In this document: positions 33,993 through 43,128 of the stretch, piece by piece
How the letters are laid out: every line of letters begins with the position of its first letter
Numbering within the stretch: position 1 is the stretch's first letter
Assembly (NCBI GenBank): GCA_003971905.1
Contig: RSEE01000023.1
Span: forward strand, 248,001 to 312,000
Reading direction: 5' to 3'
From: Moniliella sp. 'wahieum'
Taxonomy: Eukaryota > Basidiomycota > Moniliellomycetes > Moniliellales > Moniliellaceae
DNA length: 64,000 bases
Notes under the pieces: generated by a model
Told to the model about the DNA's origin: nothing
The model's input: the letters and a program-made list of their open reading frames with translations, nothing else
Database searches by the model: none
Program-made: the position numbers and the translations under genes

Positions 33993-34587
33993 TGTGGCTG
34001 GCACGAGCGGGCACTGTCTCTGATGGACGCCTGGCTCCTCTCTGCGTGGCGCTCAGATGTTTATTCGTCTCACACACCCGCGGCTGATCCGTACAGAGTA
34101 TAACCGGCCGTGGTTAAATCCGCGCCCCCATAGGCCTCGGGGCCTCTGATATGATGCAAACGATGACAGGAGGCGAGGGAGAGGAGCGAGGAGGGCTTGG
34201 GTATACTTGGGTCGCTGCCTGTCACATGTCACTGCTCTCTGGTACACTGGACGTGTGGGACACGGACATGCCATTACACGTTGCAGCGTCACCTTCATGC
34301 TCCAAAGGTTGACCAGCCAACCAACTCAACGCGTAAGGTGCGGGACATCTCTCACCTCCTCCCTCCTCACTCCTCCCTCCCACTCACCTCATTGGTTCGT
34401 CAGTGAGCCTGCCTGCTAAGTCTCCGTCACTCTTTGCGTCTTGAGCGTTCTAAGACGGGAGGTGCGGGGACTAGGATGATATCGATTAGCTCGCGTAGCC
34501 CCATAGCAAGCTCCTGGACGAGGCAGGCCGGCCTAGCCGGGCGGTCTACCTCGTACCGCGCACCGATCGTGCCTGCTGAATCCGTAC

Positions 34588-36945
34588 TCATCGCGCCACG
34601 CGATCATCCTCCATGTCCTGCAGCGCGATCTGCTCCCATGGGGGGTGAGGGTCATGCCGATGTTCGCGCGCATAGTGAGCACGTGCATACTCCTCTCGCA
34701 TCCGATGGTCCGCACGCGCATCGCTCGCCGCGACAGTTGCCGCGCTTGCGCCGGGAGGCTCTAGGCCTGTGCTCCCCGCGGCCAACGGGGACATCGGCAA
34801 AAAGCCCACTCCGCGCGAGGGCGGACGAGAGGGAATGGGGTGCAGGTGCCGGAGCGCAACACGGCGCCAGCAAGGGCAGGACGACTGGTGCTGGTCGCCT
34901 CGGTGTCTTCGGGGGTAGGTGGACGGGTGGGCACCCAGCTGGTGGAAAAGGGGACAGCGCTTGAGCCCGTCAGGGGGTCGTGGCCAGGCGCGGACTGCCA
35001 CGGTTGCGCGACAGACTACTGCCCCCCTTGCGACGCAGTAGGCCTCCCAGCGCACCAGGGGCGGAGGAAGCGAATAGATCAAGCGCGCACGCAATTGCCG
35101 TCGCGCCGACGGCCGCATCCGCCCAACTCTCCACACGAGCAGGACCAGCAGCAACAGCGCCAGCAAAATAAAGATCACGACGTGACTGCTGTACCGCATA
35201 TTGGGAGCGCGCGCACGAGTTCGGGAGCAGGCGCAGGTGCAGGCGCAGGCGCGGAAACTGTGATGGTCGTCTGCACGTCCTGGGTGAATGTGGTAATAGG
35301 GGTGGGAACAATGACGGGTGGTTCGTGCAAGGTCGGGGGATGCTGATGAGGATGGTCCAGAGACGGGGGACGGGGAAGCTGGATGAGGTTCGATGGTCGT
35401 TTTGGGTCGCCGGTGTTTGGTGAGCCAGTTCCAGAGCGGGATCCAGTTGCCCAAGCCAGGAGCATTGTCGCCCACTTGTCCCGCTACGTCCACCGGTACG
35501 TCTGCCAGCGATCCAGGTGCGGGCGGGATGGACCCAGCCGCCTCGAGCACGGCCTTGCCCAATGTCCACGACACGGAAAGCCCATGCACGTCGTTGACAC
35601 TCTGGAACAAGAGGTTTTGTCCTCGGCCTTATCTTGAGCGGCGGTTGCATGGACAATGTGGGACGAATTCCCTGTCCCGGTTAGATGGCGCGGCAGGCCA
35701 ATCCCTTCGTGGAGGACGGTCGTCATCCATGCCGCTTTGAAGCACTGCATTTTCACGCGTCCTTCGTCCACCGTGGACGCATATTTTCCTTGCTCATAGT
35801 TGGACTTGAGGCGGGACCAAGGCGAGGCGCAATAGTCCACTGCAGCTTGCTGGAAGCCCGCCCAGTCGTATACGCCCCCGAGTCGGAAAATGTCATGGGA
35901 GGAGTACCAGTACTCGCTGACGCCGATAAAGTGGTTGACACTAAAGTCGATCGTGGGAACGTGCACGCCATAGAAAAGGCAGGGCGGCCGAGCACATTCG
36001 GCTTCCTTGCGCAACAGAGGTTTGAGCACTTCCAGACACTTTTCAAATGACCCACTGCCCGTAGGACGCCCGTGCCGTGCGCCACATCCAACCCGCGTGG
36101 CAGACAGGGATCCTCCCTGTCCCCGCTTCCACCGATCGCCTCCGTGTACCGTTCTCGTGCTTGGTTCGTGCCAAAGCCAAGAAATGTGGTGACAAACACA
36201 TTGGGGTGCGCGTCGGTGCCATCGAGAAGGCGGAGATTGATCGTTGTCAGCTCGTCCTCCGGACGAGCCTCCTCGCCCCCGCCCGACAGAGCGAGTGCTG
36301 CCGGTGAAGGCTCAAACGCAATCTGTGTGCTGGCGCCACCCATATCGAGGAAGCCATATTTGGATTGGGGCTGGGCCGCGGCGACCGGGTCGTTGGCGGT
36401 GGGGAAGCGGAAGCCGTCCATGAGATAGTTGGTTGTAATCCAGCCCAGCAGGCCCTCCTGCTCCCCGGTGATGACCTGGACGTGCTGCCGGCAAGCGGCT
36501 TGGGACGAGCCGACATCAAAGGGGGTGCGGTTGATGAGGTAGGTGCAGGTGCGGCCGAGCAGCGCCTCGCGCTGCCAGTCGGGCAGGAGACGCAGGCCGG
36601 CGGTGGCCAAGACGTAGACGGGGGTCTGGGCCAGCTGGGCTCGGGGCACGACCGAGCGCGCATGGGTAAAGAGCGGATCCAAGTACGCGTCGACCTTGTC
36701 GGGCGTCTCGGCGAGCGCGTGAGGCCGGGCTCGACCTTGAGCTGCCACGCCTGGACGCTGCCGGGGGGGGTGCCCTTCTCGACGGCGGGCAGGACGCGGG
36801 GGGAGTGGCGGGCGCGGATGCGGTCGGCGCGCTGGAGACGCACGTCGCGCCACGAGTACACCTGCACGCGCGAGCCGCTGCTGCCGGCATCGACGACGAC
36901 GACGTAGCGCCGGTCGCGCGTCCAGGGCGAGGCGGCCGGCGGCAT
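34588..36945 (-). CDS. YND1: GDA1/CD39-family apyrase (YND1-like)
   Basis: Golgi nucleoside di/triphosphatase that hydrolyses UDP/GDP released by glycosyltransferases in the lumen. The N-terminus at 36945 (MPPAASPWTRDRRYVVVVDA) has no classic signal peptide, as in Ynd1. Apyrase conserved regions are visible in order: ACR1 VVDAGSSGSRVQVYSW, ACR2 YVLATAGLRLLP, ACR3 TGEQEGLLGWITTNYL, ACR4 YGFLDMGGASTQIAFEP, then VFVTTFLGFGTNQARERY, DPCLPRG, YWYSSHDIFRLGGVYDW and FGLSVSWTLGKAVLEA-like ACR5. A C-terminal membrane segment HVVIFILLALLLLVLLVW lies at about 35120-35190, followed by a basic tail of about 180 residues, likely cytosolic, ending at 34588. This gives a type I-like C-anchored lumenal enzyme. 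Frame changes occur near 36720, 36030 and 35600. Gda1 is an alternative name, but Gda1 has its membrane anchor at the N-terminus. Confidence 0.88.
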
Positions 36946-37347
36946 GGGCGTGGCGGTGGTGTGGGGCCGGAATTAGCCTTGAAGCTTGGGCGGGCGGGCT
37001 TGGCGCCGAGGCGCGGCGCTGCAGGGGGCTGGGCATAAGGGCATACGTGCATCAGCTAGCGGCGGAGCGGAAGGCGCGCAGCGGAACGGCGTGGCGGCGA
37101 GCGGCGAGGCGCAGCACGGGGGCAGTGGTGCGGGCGCCGCGTGCCGCGTGCCGCGGGGCAGGAGGCGTGTGTGGCGGGGCGAGCGGCAGGGCCCGGGCAC
37201 TGCGGGGCTGCGCTGCTGCCGCGCTGCTCTGCTCGGCCTGGCTGCCCTCGCGCCTCGGCCCGACGATCCTCGAGCCCAGGGCACGCCAGCCAGTAGCAGC
37301 ACGCCCTCCAGTGCCCCCCCACCACTCCCCCCCCCCCCCCACTCACC

Positions 37348-38076
37348 ATGTCTGGCGTCATGCCCGCCCAGTTCTTGCGCGAGTACAAGTTGGTCGTCGT
37401 CGGCGGGGGGCGGCGTCGGCAAGAGCGCACTCACCATCCAGTTCATCCAGTCCCACTTTGTCGACGAGTACGACCCACCATTGAGGACTCGTACCGCAAG
37501 CAGTGTGTCATCGACGACGAGGTCGCCCTCCTCGACGTCCTCGACACCGGCCAGGAAGAGTACTCGGCCATGCGGCGAACAGTACATGCGCACCGGCGAG
37601 GGCTTCCTGCTGGTCTACTCGATCACCAGCCGCAACTCGTTCGACGAGATCTCCCTCTTCCACCAGCAGATCCTCCGAGTCAAGGACAAGGACCGGTCGT
37701 TGTCGTTGCCAACAAGTGCGACCTGGAGTACGAGCGGCAGGTCGGCTCCACGAGGGCCGCGAGCTGGCCAAGATGTTTGGCTGCCGCTTCACCGAAACCA
37801 GCGCCAAGCAGCGCATCAATGTCGACGAGGCCTTCTATAACCTGGTCCGCGAGATCCGCCGCTTCAACCGTGAACAAGGCGCCGGGCATAGCGGATTGGG
37901 CGGCGCCGCGGGCTCCGGGTACGGTGCAGGCGCGGGTGTTGGCGCCGGTGCCGGGGCCGGGGCAGGGCGGGCGGGCCGACCCAGTCGGCGCCGGGATCGC
38001 TGGAGGGATGCAGCACATGCACACGGACGATGGCCACCAAAATGCTGGCTGCTGTGGCGGATGCATCATCCTCTAA
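37348..38076 (+). CDS. RAS1: RAS small GTPase
   Basis: Membrane-bound molecular switch controlling cAMP/MAPK signalling. Start [20 protein letters not shown] at 37348 with context CTCACCATG. With one G removed from the G6 run the P-loop is [11 protein letters not shown]. The switch I effector region reads EYDP(P)TIEDSYRKQ with an indel. Switch II reads [10 protein letters not shown], lacking the Ala of DTAGQ, an in-frame loss that I suspect is a sequencing error in a GCCGGCC repeat. The rest is [34 protein letters not shown] (NKCD base motif), [20 protein letters not shown] and a hypervariable tail of Gly/Ala dipeptides. It ends CCGGCIIL, a CAAX box whose Leu favours geranylgeranylation, with extra Cys for palmitoylation. 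No intron is needed. A run of 14 C ends 7 nt before the ATG. The RasGAP gene lies 5 kb downstream. Confidence 0.95.
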   Translation: MSGVMPAQFLREYKLVVVGGGRRRQERTHHPVHPVPLCRRVRPTIEDSYRKQCVIDDEVALLDVLDTGQEEYSAMRRTVHAHRRGLPAGLLDHQPQLVRRDLPLPPADPPSQGQGPVVVVANKCDLEYERQVGSTRAASWPRCLAAASPKPAPSSASMSTRPSITWSARSAASTVNKAPGIADWAAPRAPGTVQARVLAPVPGPGQGGRADPVGAGIAGGMQHMHTDDGHQNAGCCGGCIIL

Positions 38077-38757
38077 TCCATGCAATGGGTCTGTGCTTGA
38101 ATCCGCGCCCTTTGCCTCCCCTCGCCTTCCACTCCTCGATCTTCCCATCGCCCGCTCCGCGTGTTGCCAGCTCGCCCAAAAGACTATTCTGCTTTTCGGG
38201 CGCTTCTCGCGCCTCAGCGCATAGTCCCAGCCCCCCCCCCCCCTTCTCGAAGGGATGGTTGGCTCTGGTGCTCCGCCTGTATACCACTCCCCTCTTTTCG
38301 CTCCTTTGGCCCGGCTCCTTGACTTCTTTTTCTTCATGGCGCTCCCAGTCTGGAGGCTAGCTTATTCGTCTGCTGGTTCTCTCGACCGTCCTGTCGTTTC
38401 TTTTTTTGTCCATCTTTTTTCCTGCCCCGGAATGGAGTCCCCTCCCAGCCGTTGGTTTTGGGGTCCTGTTATTAGCTTTGAGTTATCTGAACACCGCCGT
38501 AGAGGGCACGCCTTTCTTGTCTCTTTCTTGCCTTGGTGCTTGAAGGTGGTCTGGTGCTTGCATATTGAATTCAACAATCCAACACTCAAGGGGGGGCGGC
38601 AATGCACATAGGTTGTGCAAGCCAATCGCCCAACGCCCATCAGGGGTGCTTACCTAACATCCTCCGCGCCCTCCACGCCGACGCTTGGCACTTCGTCCCG
38701 CTTAGTTCTGAGCCAGCCGGACCACCACGGCACCCGCCCCTGTTCCCGTCCTTTAGC
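38077..38757. other. intergenic RAS - EMC3
   Basis: Contains the RAS 3' untranslated region with a run of 13 C (38231-38243), then pyrimidine-rich sequence. The EMC3 promoter must lie in the last part. No gene recognised. Confidence 0.5.
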
Positions 38758-39707
38758 ATGGCTCGCTCGCCTTCCTCCATGGGTGTACGCGAGCAGGACT
38801 TGTTCCTTGACTCGTCCATTCGGGATTGGGTTTTGATCCCGATTACCATTGTCATGGTTCTGGTGTGGGTGTGCGGAGCAATGTGCTGCAGCTGCTGCAG
38901 AGTGCGCCCAAGCGCGGCCAGCTGGCCAAGATCCGGGAGCAACGTTTTTTGATACGCTCTCAGGCACTGCAATCCAACCTTCTACCTCCCTCCTGACGTT
39001 TTCTCGCTCGCCGTCAGGCTCTCATCGACGCCTTTACCAATGGCGACTACGTCGCTTCCTCGGACGAGGGCAAGACGGACGAGCCCAAGAACCCATGGAC
39101 GCTGCCAACATGGACGGCATGATGGGCATGCTGAAGAATAACATGGTCATGATGGTGCCTCAGACGGTCATCATGGGCTGGATCAACTTTTTCTTAATGG
39201 CTTTGTCTTGAGTACGTCCGCCCCTTCCCCCCCCCCCCTTTCGGCATCCCGCCTTGAGGCACGGCTGACCCTTCATCGAAGCACGATTGCCCTTTCCGCT
39301 CACGTTGCGCTTCAAGCCGATGATGCAGCGGGGAATTGATACGCCCGATATGGACGTGGCGTGGGTGTCGAGTTTGTCGTGGTACTTTCTCAACCTGTTT
39401 GGGCTGACTGCGGTGTACCGCCTGGTGCTTGGGGACGATGCGGCGATGGCCGAGGGAGCGGGGACATGGCTTCTATGGGTGCCATGTCGGCCGGAGCAGG
39501 TGGCATGCCCGCCATGCCTGGCGCGCCAGGCCCGGACGCTGCCAAGCTCCAGGGGGGGAGAAGGACAATCTGTCGATTGCGGCCGCTCCCACGCTCGCGG
39601 CGTTGGCGCGATGGCGCGTGCGCCTTCGCTTGGTGAGCCGCGGCCGCGCGCATGGGCAGGCGATGGATGGAATCGAGGACCGCGTGCTGGCACTGTATGA
39701 AGACTAA
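38758..39707 (+). CDS. EMC3: ER membrane protein complex subunit 3
   Basis: Core membrane subunit of the EMC, an Oxa1-superfamily insertase placing tail-anchored and multipass proteins into the ER. From the start at 38758 (or Met at 38779) the protein shows [20 protein letters not shown], the first membrane helix [29 protein letters not shown] in another frame, [28 protein letters not shown], then the hallmark [20 protein letters not shown] and [11 protein letters not shown]. An intron at 39212-39281 joins FLNGFVL to [35 protein letters not shown] and VYRLVLGDD follow. The C-terminus is Met/Gly/Ala-rich and ends RVLALYED at 39707. Frame changes are at about 38880, 39000, 39090, 39195 and 39460. 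The intron contains a run of 12 C. Length after repair is about 290 residues, normal for EMC3. Confidence 0.93.
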
Positions 39708-39843
39708 GGCCAAGGGTACCCAGAGCGGGTCCAATGTCACGTGTGCTACTCGTTGTCGAACTATGTGGTGGCTCATATCATGCACAGGGGGAGGCGTAGA
39801 ACAGATAAAAGCAGCTTGCATTTTGGGACAAGAGGGAGCCGAT

Positions 39844-40494
39844 TCAGACCAGGTGCTTGCCGTTGGTCTCGGGCGTGGTAGCCTTTTGCGCGCGAGCCAA
39901 GAGATCGTTGGCGAGTCCTTAGCAAAGGAGCTGGCTGGGTAGCCGCCTGCGCCGCTGCCTTTTCAACATCTTGCGCCGCGTCCACTGCCTTGACAGCGCC
40001 CGTCGTCGTTGCCTGGGCAACCGCGGGAAAGGCGGCATCGACGACCGGCTTGGCGATCGGAGCTGCGCCCGGCGTGCTCCCTCTTGGGGTGGCCACAATT
40101 GGAACCGACGGCACCACACGCACCCGGGCAGCGCAGTCGGGTTGAAGCTCCGCTCGCAATCGGTCCAGCTCTGGCCAATGCCAAAGCCCGTGCCGATCCA
40201 GACGGGCCATGCACGGCCTGGCCAGCGAGCAGGTTAGTGCCCGGCCTGCGTAGCTGGAAGGGGGAGGAGGGGGAGGAGGGGGAGGGGGGAGGAGGGGGAG
40301 GAGGGGGAGGAGGGGGAGGAGGGGGAGGAGGGGAGAGGCGGCGCGGGGGACGTACGCTTGAGAGCACCACCGAGGCCAGCACACCCGCCGAGAAGGAGAG
40401 GCCGGTGGTGACGAGCGCGTTGCTCAGGCAGACATCCGCCTTGTAGCGCACAATGTCTCGGACGGGACAGTCGGGGGGACTGGACGCCAGACAT
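39844..40494 (-). CDS. MIC10: MICOS complex subunit MIC10
   Basis: Small hairpin membrane protein that bends the inner mitochondrial membrane at crista junctions. Start at 40494 (MSGVQSP), then with one base added PDCPVRDIVRYKADVCLSNA and the first helix TTGLSFSAGVLASVVL. The first exon ends CTCAAGC at 40356. The intron (40218-40355, donor GTACGT, branch CACTAAC, acceptor GGCCAG) then joins RRAWPVWIGTGFGIGQSW, which restores the family LFKRRAWP junction, followed by TDCERSFN. Both Gly-rich helices needed for oligomerisation are present (SFSAGV, GTGFGIG). Unlike the usual 80-100 residues, the protein continues for about 90 more: Ala/Pro/Val-rich, VVPSVPIVATPRG, FPAVAQATTTGAVKAVDAAQ, and, in another frame, LANDLLARAQKATTPETNGK ending at 39844. 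The intron is full of a G/A minisatellite. Confidence 0.88.
40256..40336 (-). repeat. GGAGGGGGA minisatellite in the MIC10 intron
   Basis: About nine imperfect units of GGAGGGGGA (CCTCCCC on the sense strand) fill most of the MIC10 intron, between donor (40355) and branch site (about 40235). On the sense strand it forms a long polypyrimidine tract. Confidence 0.85.
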
Positions 40495-40747
40495 GCTTGG
40501 GCAGCGGTGGTGGTTCGCTAGCCTGGCCCGCCGCGGCCGCGAGCTTGGGCTGTGCCCCGGCAGCGGCAGGCCAGCGGCCGGTCGCAGCGTTCCCGATGAC
40601 CTAAGCGCCTGCTCCTGCCGACTGAGGGCGGCACGTGCTGGCACCCGCAGCCAGGCAGCACGCTTTGAAACGCGCCGATTAATAACCTCTGCCTCCCACC
40701 CGGGCAATCCGCCAGGCCGAGCCCCAGGTCAAACAATCAAAAAAGGA

Positions 40748-40839
40748 TGACGAGAGTGGGATTCGAAACCCACGCCCCGGAGGACTGCGGTTAGGGGAGC
40801 TCCTTAACACAGCGCGTTAGACCACTTCGCTATCTCGCC
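40748..40839 (-). tRNA. tRNA-Leu (AAG) with a short intron
   Basis: Read on the minus strand, the acceptor stem GGCGAGA pairs with TCTCGTC plus discriminator A. The T arm is GTGGG-TTTCGAAT-CCCAC. The anticodon stem CTGTG pairs with CGCAG around loop TTAAGG-C when about 11 nt after position 37 are spliced out, giving anticodon AAG. The variable arm TCCTCCGGGGC is long, as in class II Leu tRNAs. The T loop has one T more than usual, possibly another sequence insertion. Confidence 0.9.
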
Positions 40840-41096
40840 TTGGGGACACTACAGCGGCAACGCCAATATGGCGATGTTGGTACACACGGCCCTGAGCCCT
40901 CGGATCGGCTCGAGCGGATATTTCTCAGCGGAAGAATTCCCCGCTCAGTTCCAGTCGCTTCGCTCGGACGTGACGCGCCGAGGGGAGAGCGACAGATCAA
41001 ACAACCCTGTCCCTATATGATACGCTTCTGCGGTTACGGACATGTTACAGGGTCCTCCGCCTGCCACACCACCCCGCGTGCAGCACTTTGTTAACC
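40840..41096. other. short intergenic region
   Basis: Between tRNA-Leu and the GNAT gene; must hold the promoter of the latter. Nothing else is seen. Confidence 0.4.
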
Positions 41097-41902
41097 ATGT
41101 CAGCCTACGGAACCGTCGCCCGTCCACGTCGAACCAAGTACCCACTCCCATTGCCCCCCTTGCGTTTCCGCGCAAGGCGCGCCGCAGGGGGCGTACAATG
41201 CGCTTGTCTTTGTCCACTTTCACCATCCCTCTGCTCTTTTCTCAGGGGCGATGCCTGCAGTGAAGAAGGCAAAAAGGCGGTAGAGGCGCATCGTCTGCCG
41301 CCGGCTGGAGGGAAAAGCTGTACCAGACCTTCCAGGGTGTCCTCAAGGAGGGAAAGACTTACCCGCAGTACGGTCCCTTGAGTGCGGATGAGTTTGACCG
41401 CTACTATCTCGACTACGATCTGATCGTCGGCGTCTTGGCTGCCGACTCGTCTGTGACAGCGGAGGACCAGAGTGGCAAGGTGTACGATGAAAGCAAACTG
41501 GGGCCCTTGGCACAGGTTGACCCCGAGCGCATTGCAGTTCTACTACGTCAAGGTAAGAAGCTCTTTTCCGCCTCCCCTGTTTTGACAAGGACGCTGACCC
41601 CCTTCGTTAGCCCAACTACCCTGGCCGCTCCTCCCACCTCTGCAATGGTGGATTTGTTGTGGCCCTCATGTCCAGGGGGGCGGTGTGGGCTCAACGGCCG
41701 GCCGTTCGTTCCTCTACTTTGCCCCGCGTCTGGGCTACCGAGGCAGCGTGTTAACCTGGTGTATGCCACCAACGAGGCTTCTTCGCGCATCTGGGACCGT
41801 CTCGGCTTTACGCGTGTTGGCAAGATCCCTGAGGCTGGCAAGCTTGTGACCAGGACGGCTCGGAACAGTATGTCGATGCCTGGGTCATCACGGCGACTTT
41901 AA
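41097..41902 (+). CDS. GNAT acetyltransferase, Mpr1-like
   Basis: Predicted acetyl-CoA-dependent N-acetyltransferase resembling yeast Mpr1, which detoxifies azetidine-2-carboxylate and related proline intermediates; the true substrate is unknown. The likely start is MSAYGTVARPRRTKYPLPLP at 41097, then a probable intron at about 41191-41244. The body shows LYQTFQGVLKEGKTYPQYGP, DEFDRYYLDYDLIVGVLA and FYYVK. An intron at 41553-41610 joins PNYPGRSSHLCNGGFVVA, then RGGGVGSTAGRSFLYFAP, RLGYRGSVFNLVYATNEASSR and IWDRLGFTRVGKIPEAGKL, the typical CoA-binding and C-terminal GNAT elements of this family, and YVDAWVITATF. Frame changes at about 41300, 41540, 41690, 41755 and 41865. The exact stop is uncertain (41880-41902). 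Confidence 0.8.
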
Positions 41903-42425
41903 AAAGCTTGCCCCGAGGTGGCGCAGGACTGAGCGCATGCGATGTCGGTTTGCCCTGCCTGAGGCGCTGTTTCGGTCTTCACACATACTAGCATTGCATG
42001 CCAGTTCGTCACAGGCATGTCCCCGTGGTGGAAACCGGGGGCAGAAAGCCCAACCCTTGCCATGCGTAGCGTGCCTGACGTGCGGGCCGGACGGCCCGAT
42101 TGGGGGATTAGGCCGTAGGCCTTAGTTTGGGCTAGGAGTGGAATGGTTCATTTCCATATGGCGGCAACAGCATCTGAACAGTATATGTGGGTTTACGTGT
42201 AGGGGATGAAGATTGGGCTCAGTGGGTAGAAGCTTGGCAGCTTCGGTATGCGGCGGGCTTTTTGCGGGGTCAACACTCAGCCTGAGGCCTGAGGGAGGCG
42301 GGAATGCTCTTTCTAAATGGATTGCGGAGTGACTAGTGATGCGTTTGGTCTCGGGCAATAGATCTTAGATGCGGCTAGGGGTGGTGCATTGGGGGGTGCG
42401 CAGTTGAGATCTTTAGTAGCGAGAA
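41903..42425. other. intergenic
   Basis: Downstream of the GNAT gene; convergent with the small minus-strand gene. No coding sequence recognised. One GCCTGAGGCCTGAGG-like repeat lies near 42280. Confidence 0.4.
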
Positions 42426-42805
42426 TCAAATGCTGAAGTTGGCGTGCACGATGCCCAGCCAGTCGTGGATGCTGGAGGGTGCAGGAATGAAATTTGAAGG
42501 CCGTCCCAGCGACCACGCGGGTTGGGGTGCTGGGGGTGCCGCGCAGCCGGTGGGACTGATGGGACGGGTGGGAATGTCTGGAAAATCGCCGCGTACTCAC
42601 TCCATCACCGAACGGCCCACCATGCACCATGCTGGCCGGCGACCACTGGGATGGTTGCACCGAGGCGTGTGGGCTGCGGGGTGCTGGCCCTTGCAGGAGG
42701 AGTGCGGAGGCAGGCCAAGCGATGCAGGCGCGCTGGAAACTGGGGCGGACGGACAGCAGGCAGCTGCCCAGCCAGAGCAGCGCGCGGCACACTGAGACGC
42801 AGCAC
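42426..42805 (-). CDS. small putative mitochondrial protein, unrecognised
   Basis: From ATG at 42805 the sequence MLRLSVPRAALAGQLPAVRP and onward is Arg/Ala/Leu-rich with no acidic residue for about 45 codons, a strong mitochondrial-presequence look. It continues TIPVVAGQHGAWWAVRSVME to a GTGAGT donor at 42600. A downstream open stretch in the same sense reads IPAPSSIHDWLGIVHANFSI and stops at 42426; a possible acceptor lies near 42556. The product would be about 110 residues. I do not recognise the family. It is divergent to the neurofibromin gene with about 320 bp between starts. The exon structure is my inference. Confidence 0.4.
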
Positions 42806-43128
42806 TCAGACTGAGTCGACAGTAATCAAGCGCTCCCCTCAGCACACAGCCGGCGCGGGTCTGAGACGTCCGTGCTCCCTCTGCGTTCCTGCAGCGGCGG
42901 CCAGCGTGGCGCGTCCCGACACCCCCCGCACCAGCCCAGCCTCCCGCCACACACCGCCCCCCTGCCGCCCGCACGCCCCGTCGCCGGCAGCAGCCCAGCA
43001 CCCGCCGCCCCCACTGCCCCGCTGCGGCCCCCCGCCACACTCGGCCCGTGCCCGCAGCGTGTGGCGCGCTCGCCAGCTTCTTCCAGCCGCCCGCCACCTC
43101 CCACCTCTGCTCCCCCCACCCCACCACC
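42806..43128. promoter_or_regulatory. divergent promoter region upstream of the RasGAP gene
   Basis: About 320 bp of extremely C-rich sequence between the start at 42805 (minus) and the neurofibromin start at 43129 (plus). Contains CTCAGACTGAGTCGAC near 42813. No coding sequence. Confidence 0.4.

Larger units (their letters stand above)
28986..34587. other. gene-free, palindrome-rich region
   Basis: No conserved gene is recognised over 5.6 kb. Instead short palindromic words recur in clusters: TTACGCG/AACGCG (about 30165-30215, 30755-30790, 32445-32470, 32918-32975), AGGCCT/CCTGAGG (31800-32012 and 32630-32700), AAGCTT/GAAGCTC (33688-33992), ATGCATGATGCAT-like words (30820-30855, 31795, 31998) and TCACATGTCAC (31219, 33016, 34222). 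Confidence 0.6.

Noticed and set aside
33613-34004. Minus-strand frames rich in LELRASSFEL
   Set aside because: They are translations of the AAGCTC repeat; the same pattern appears in several frames.
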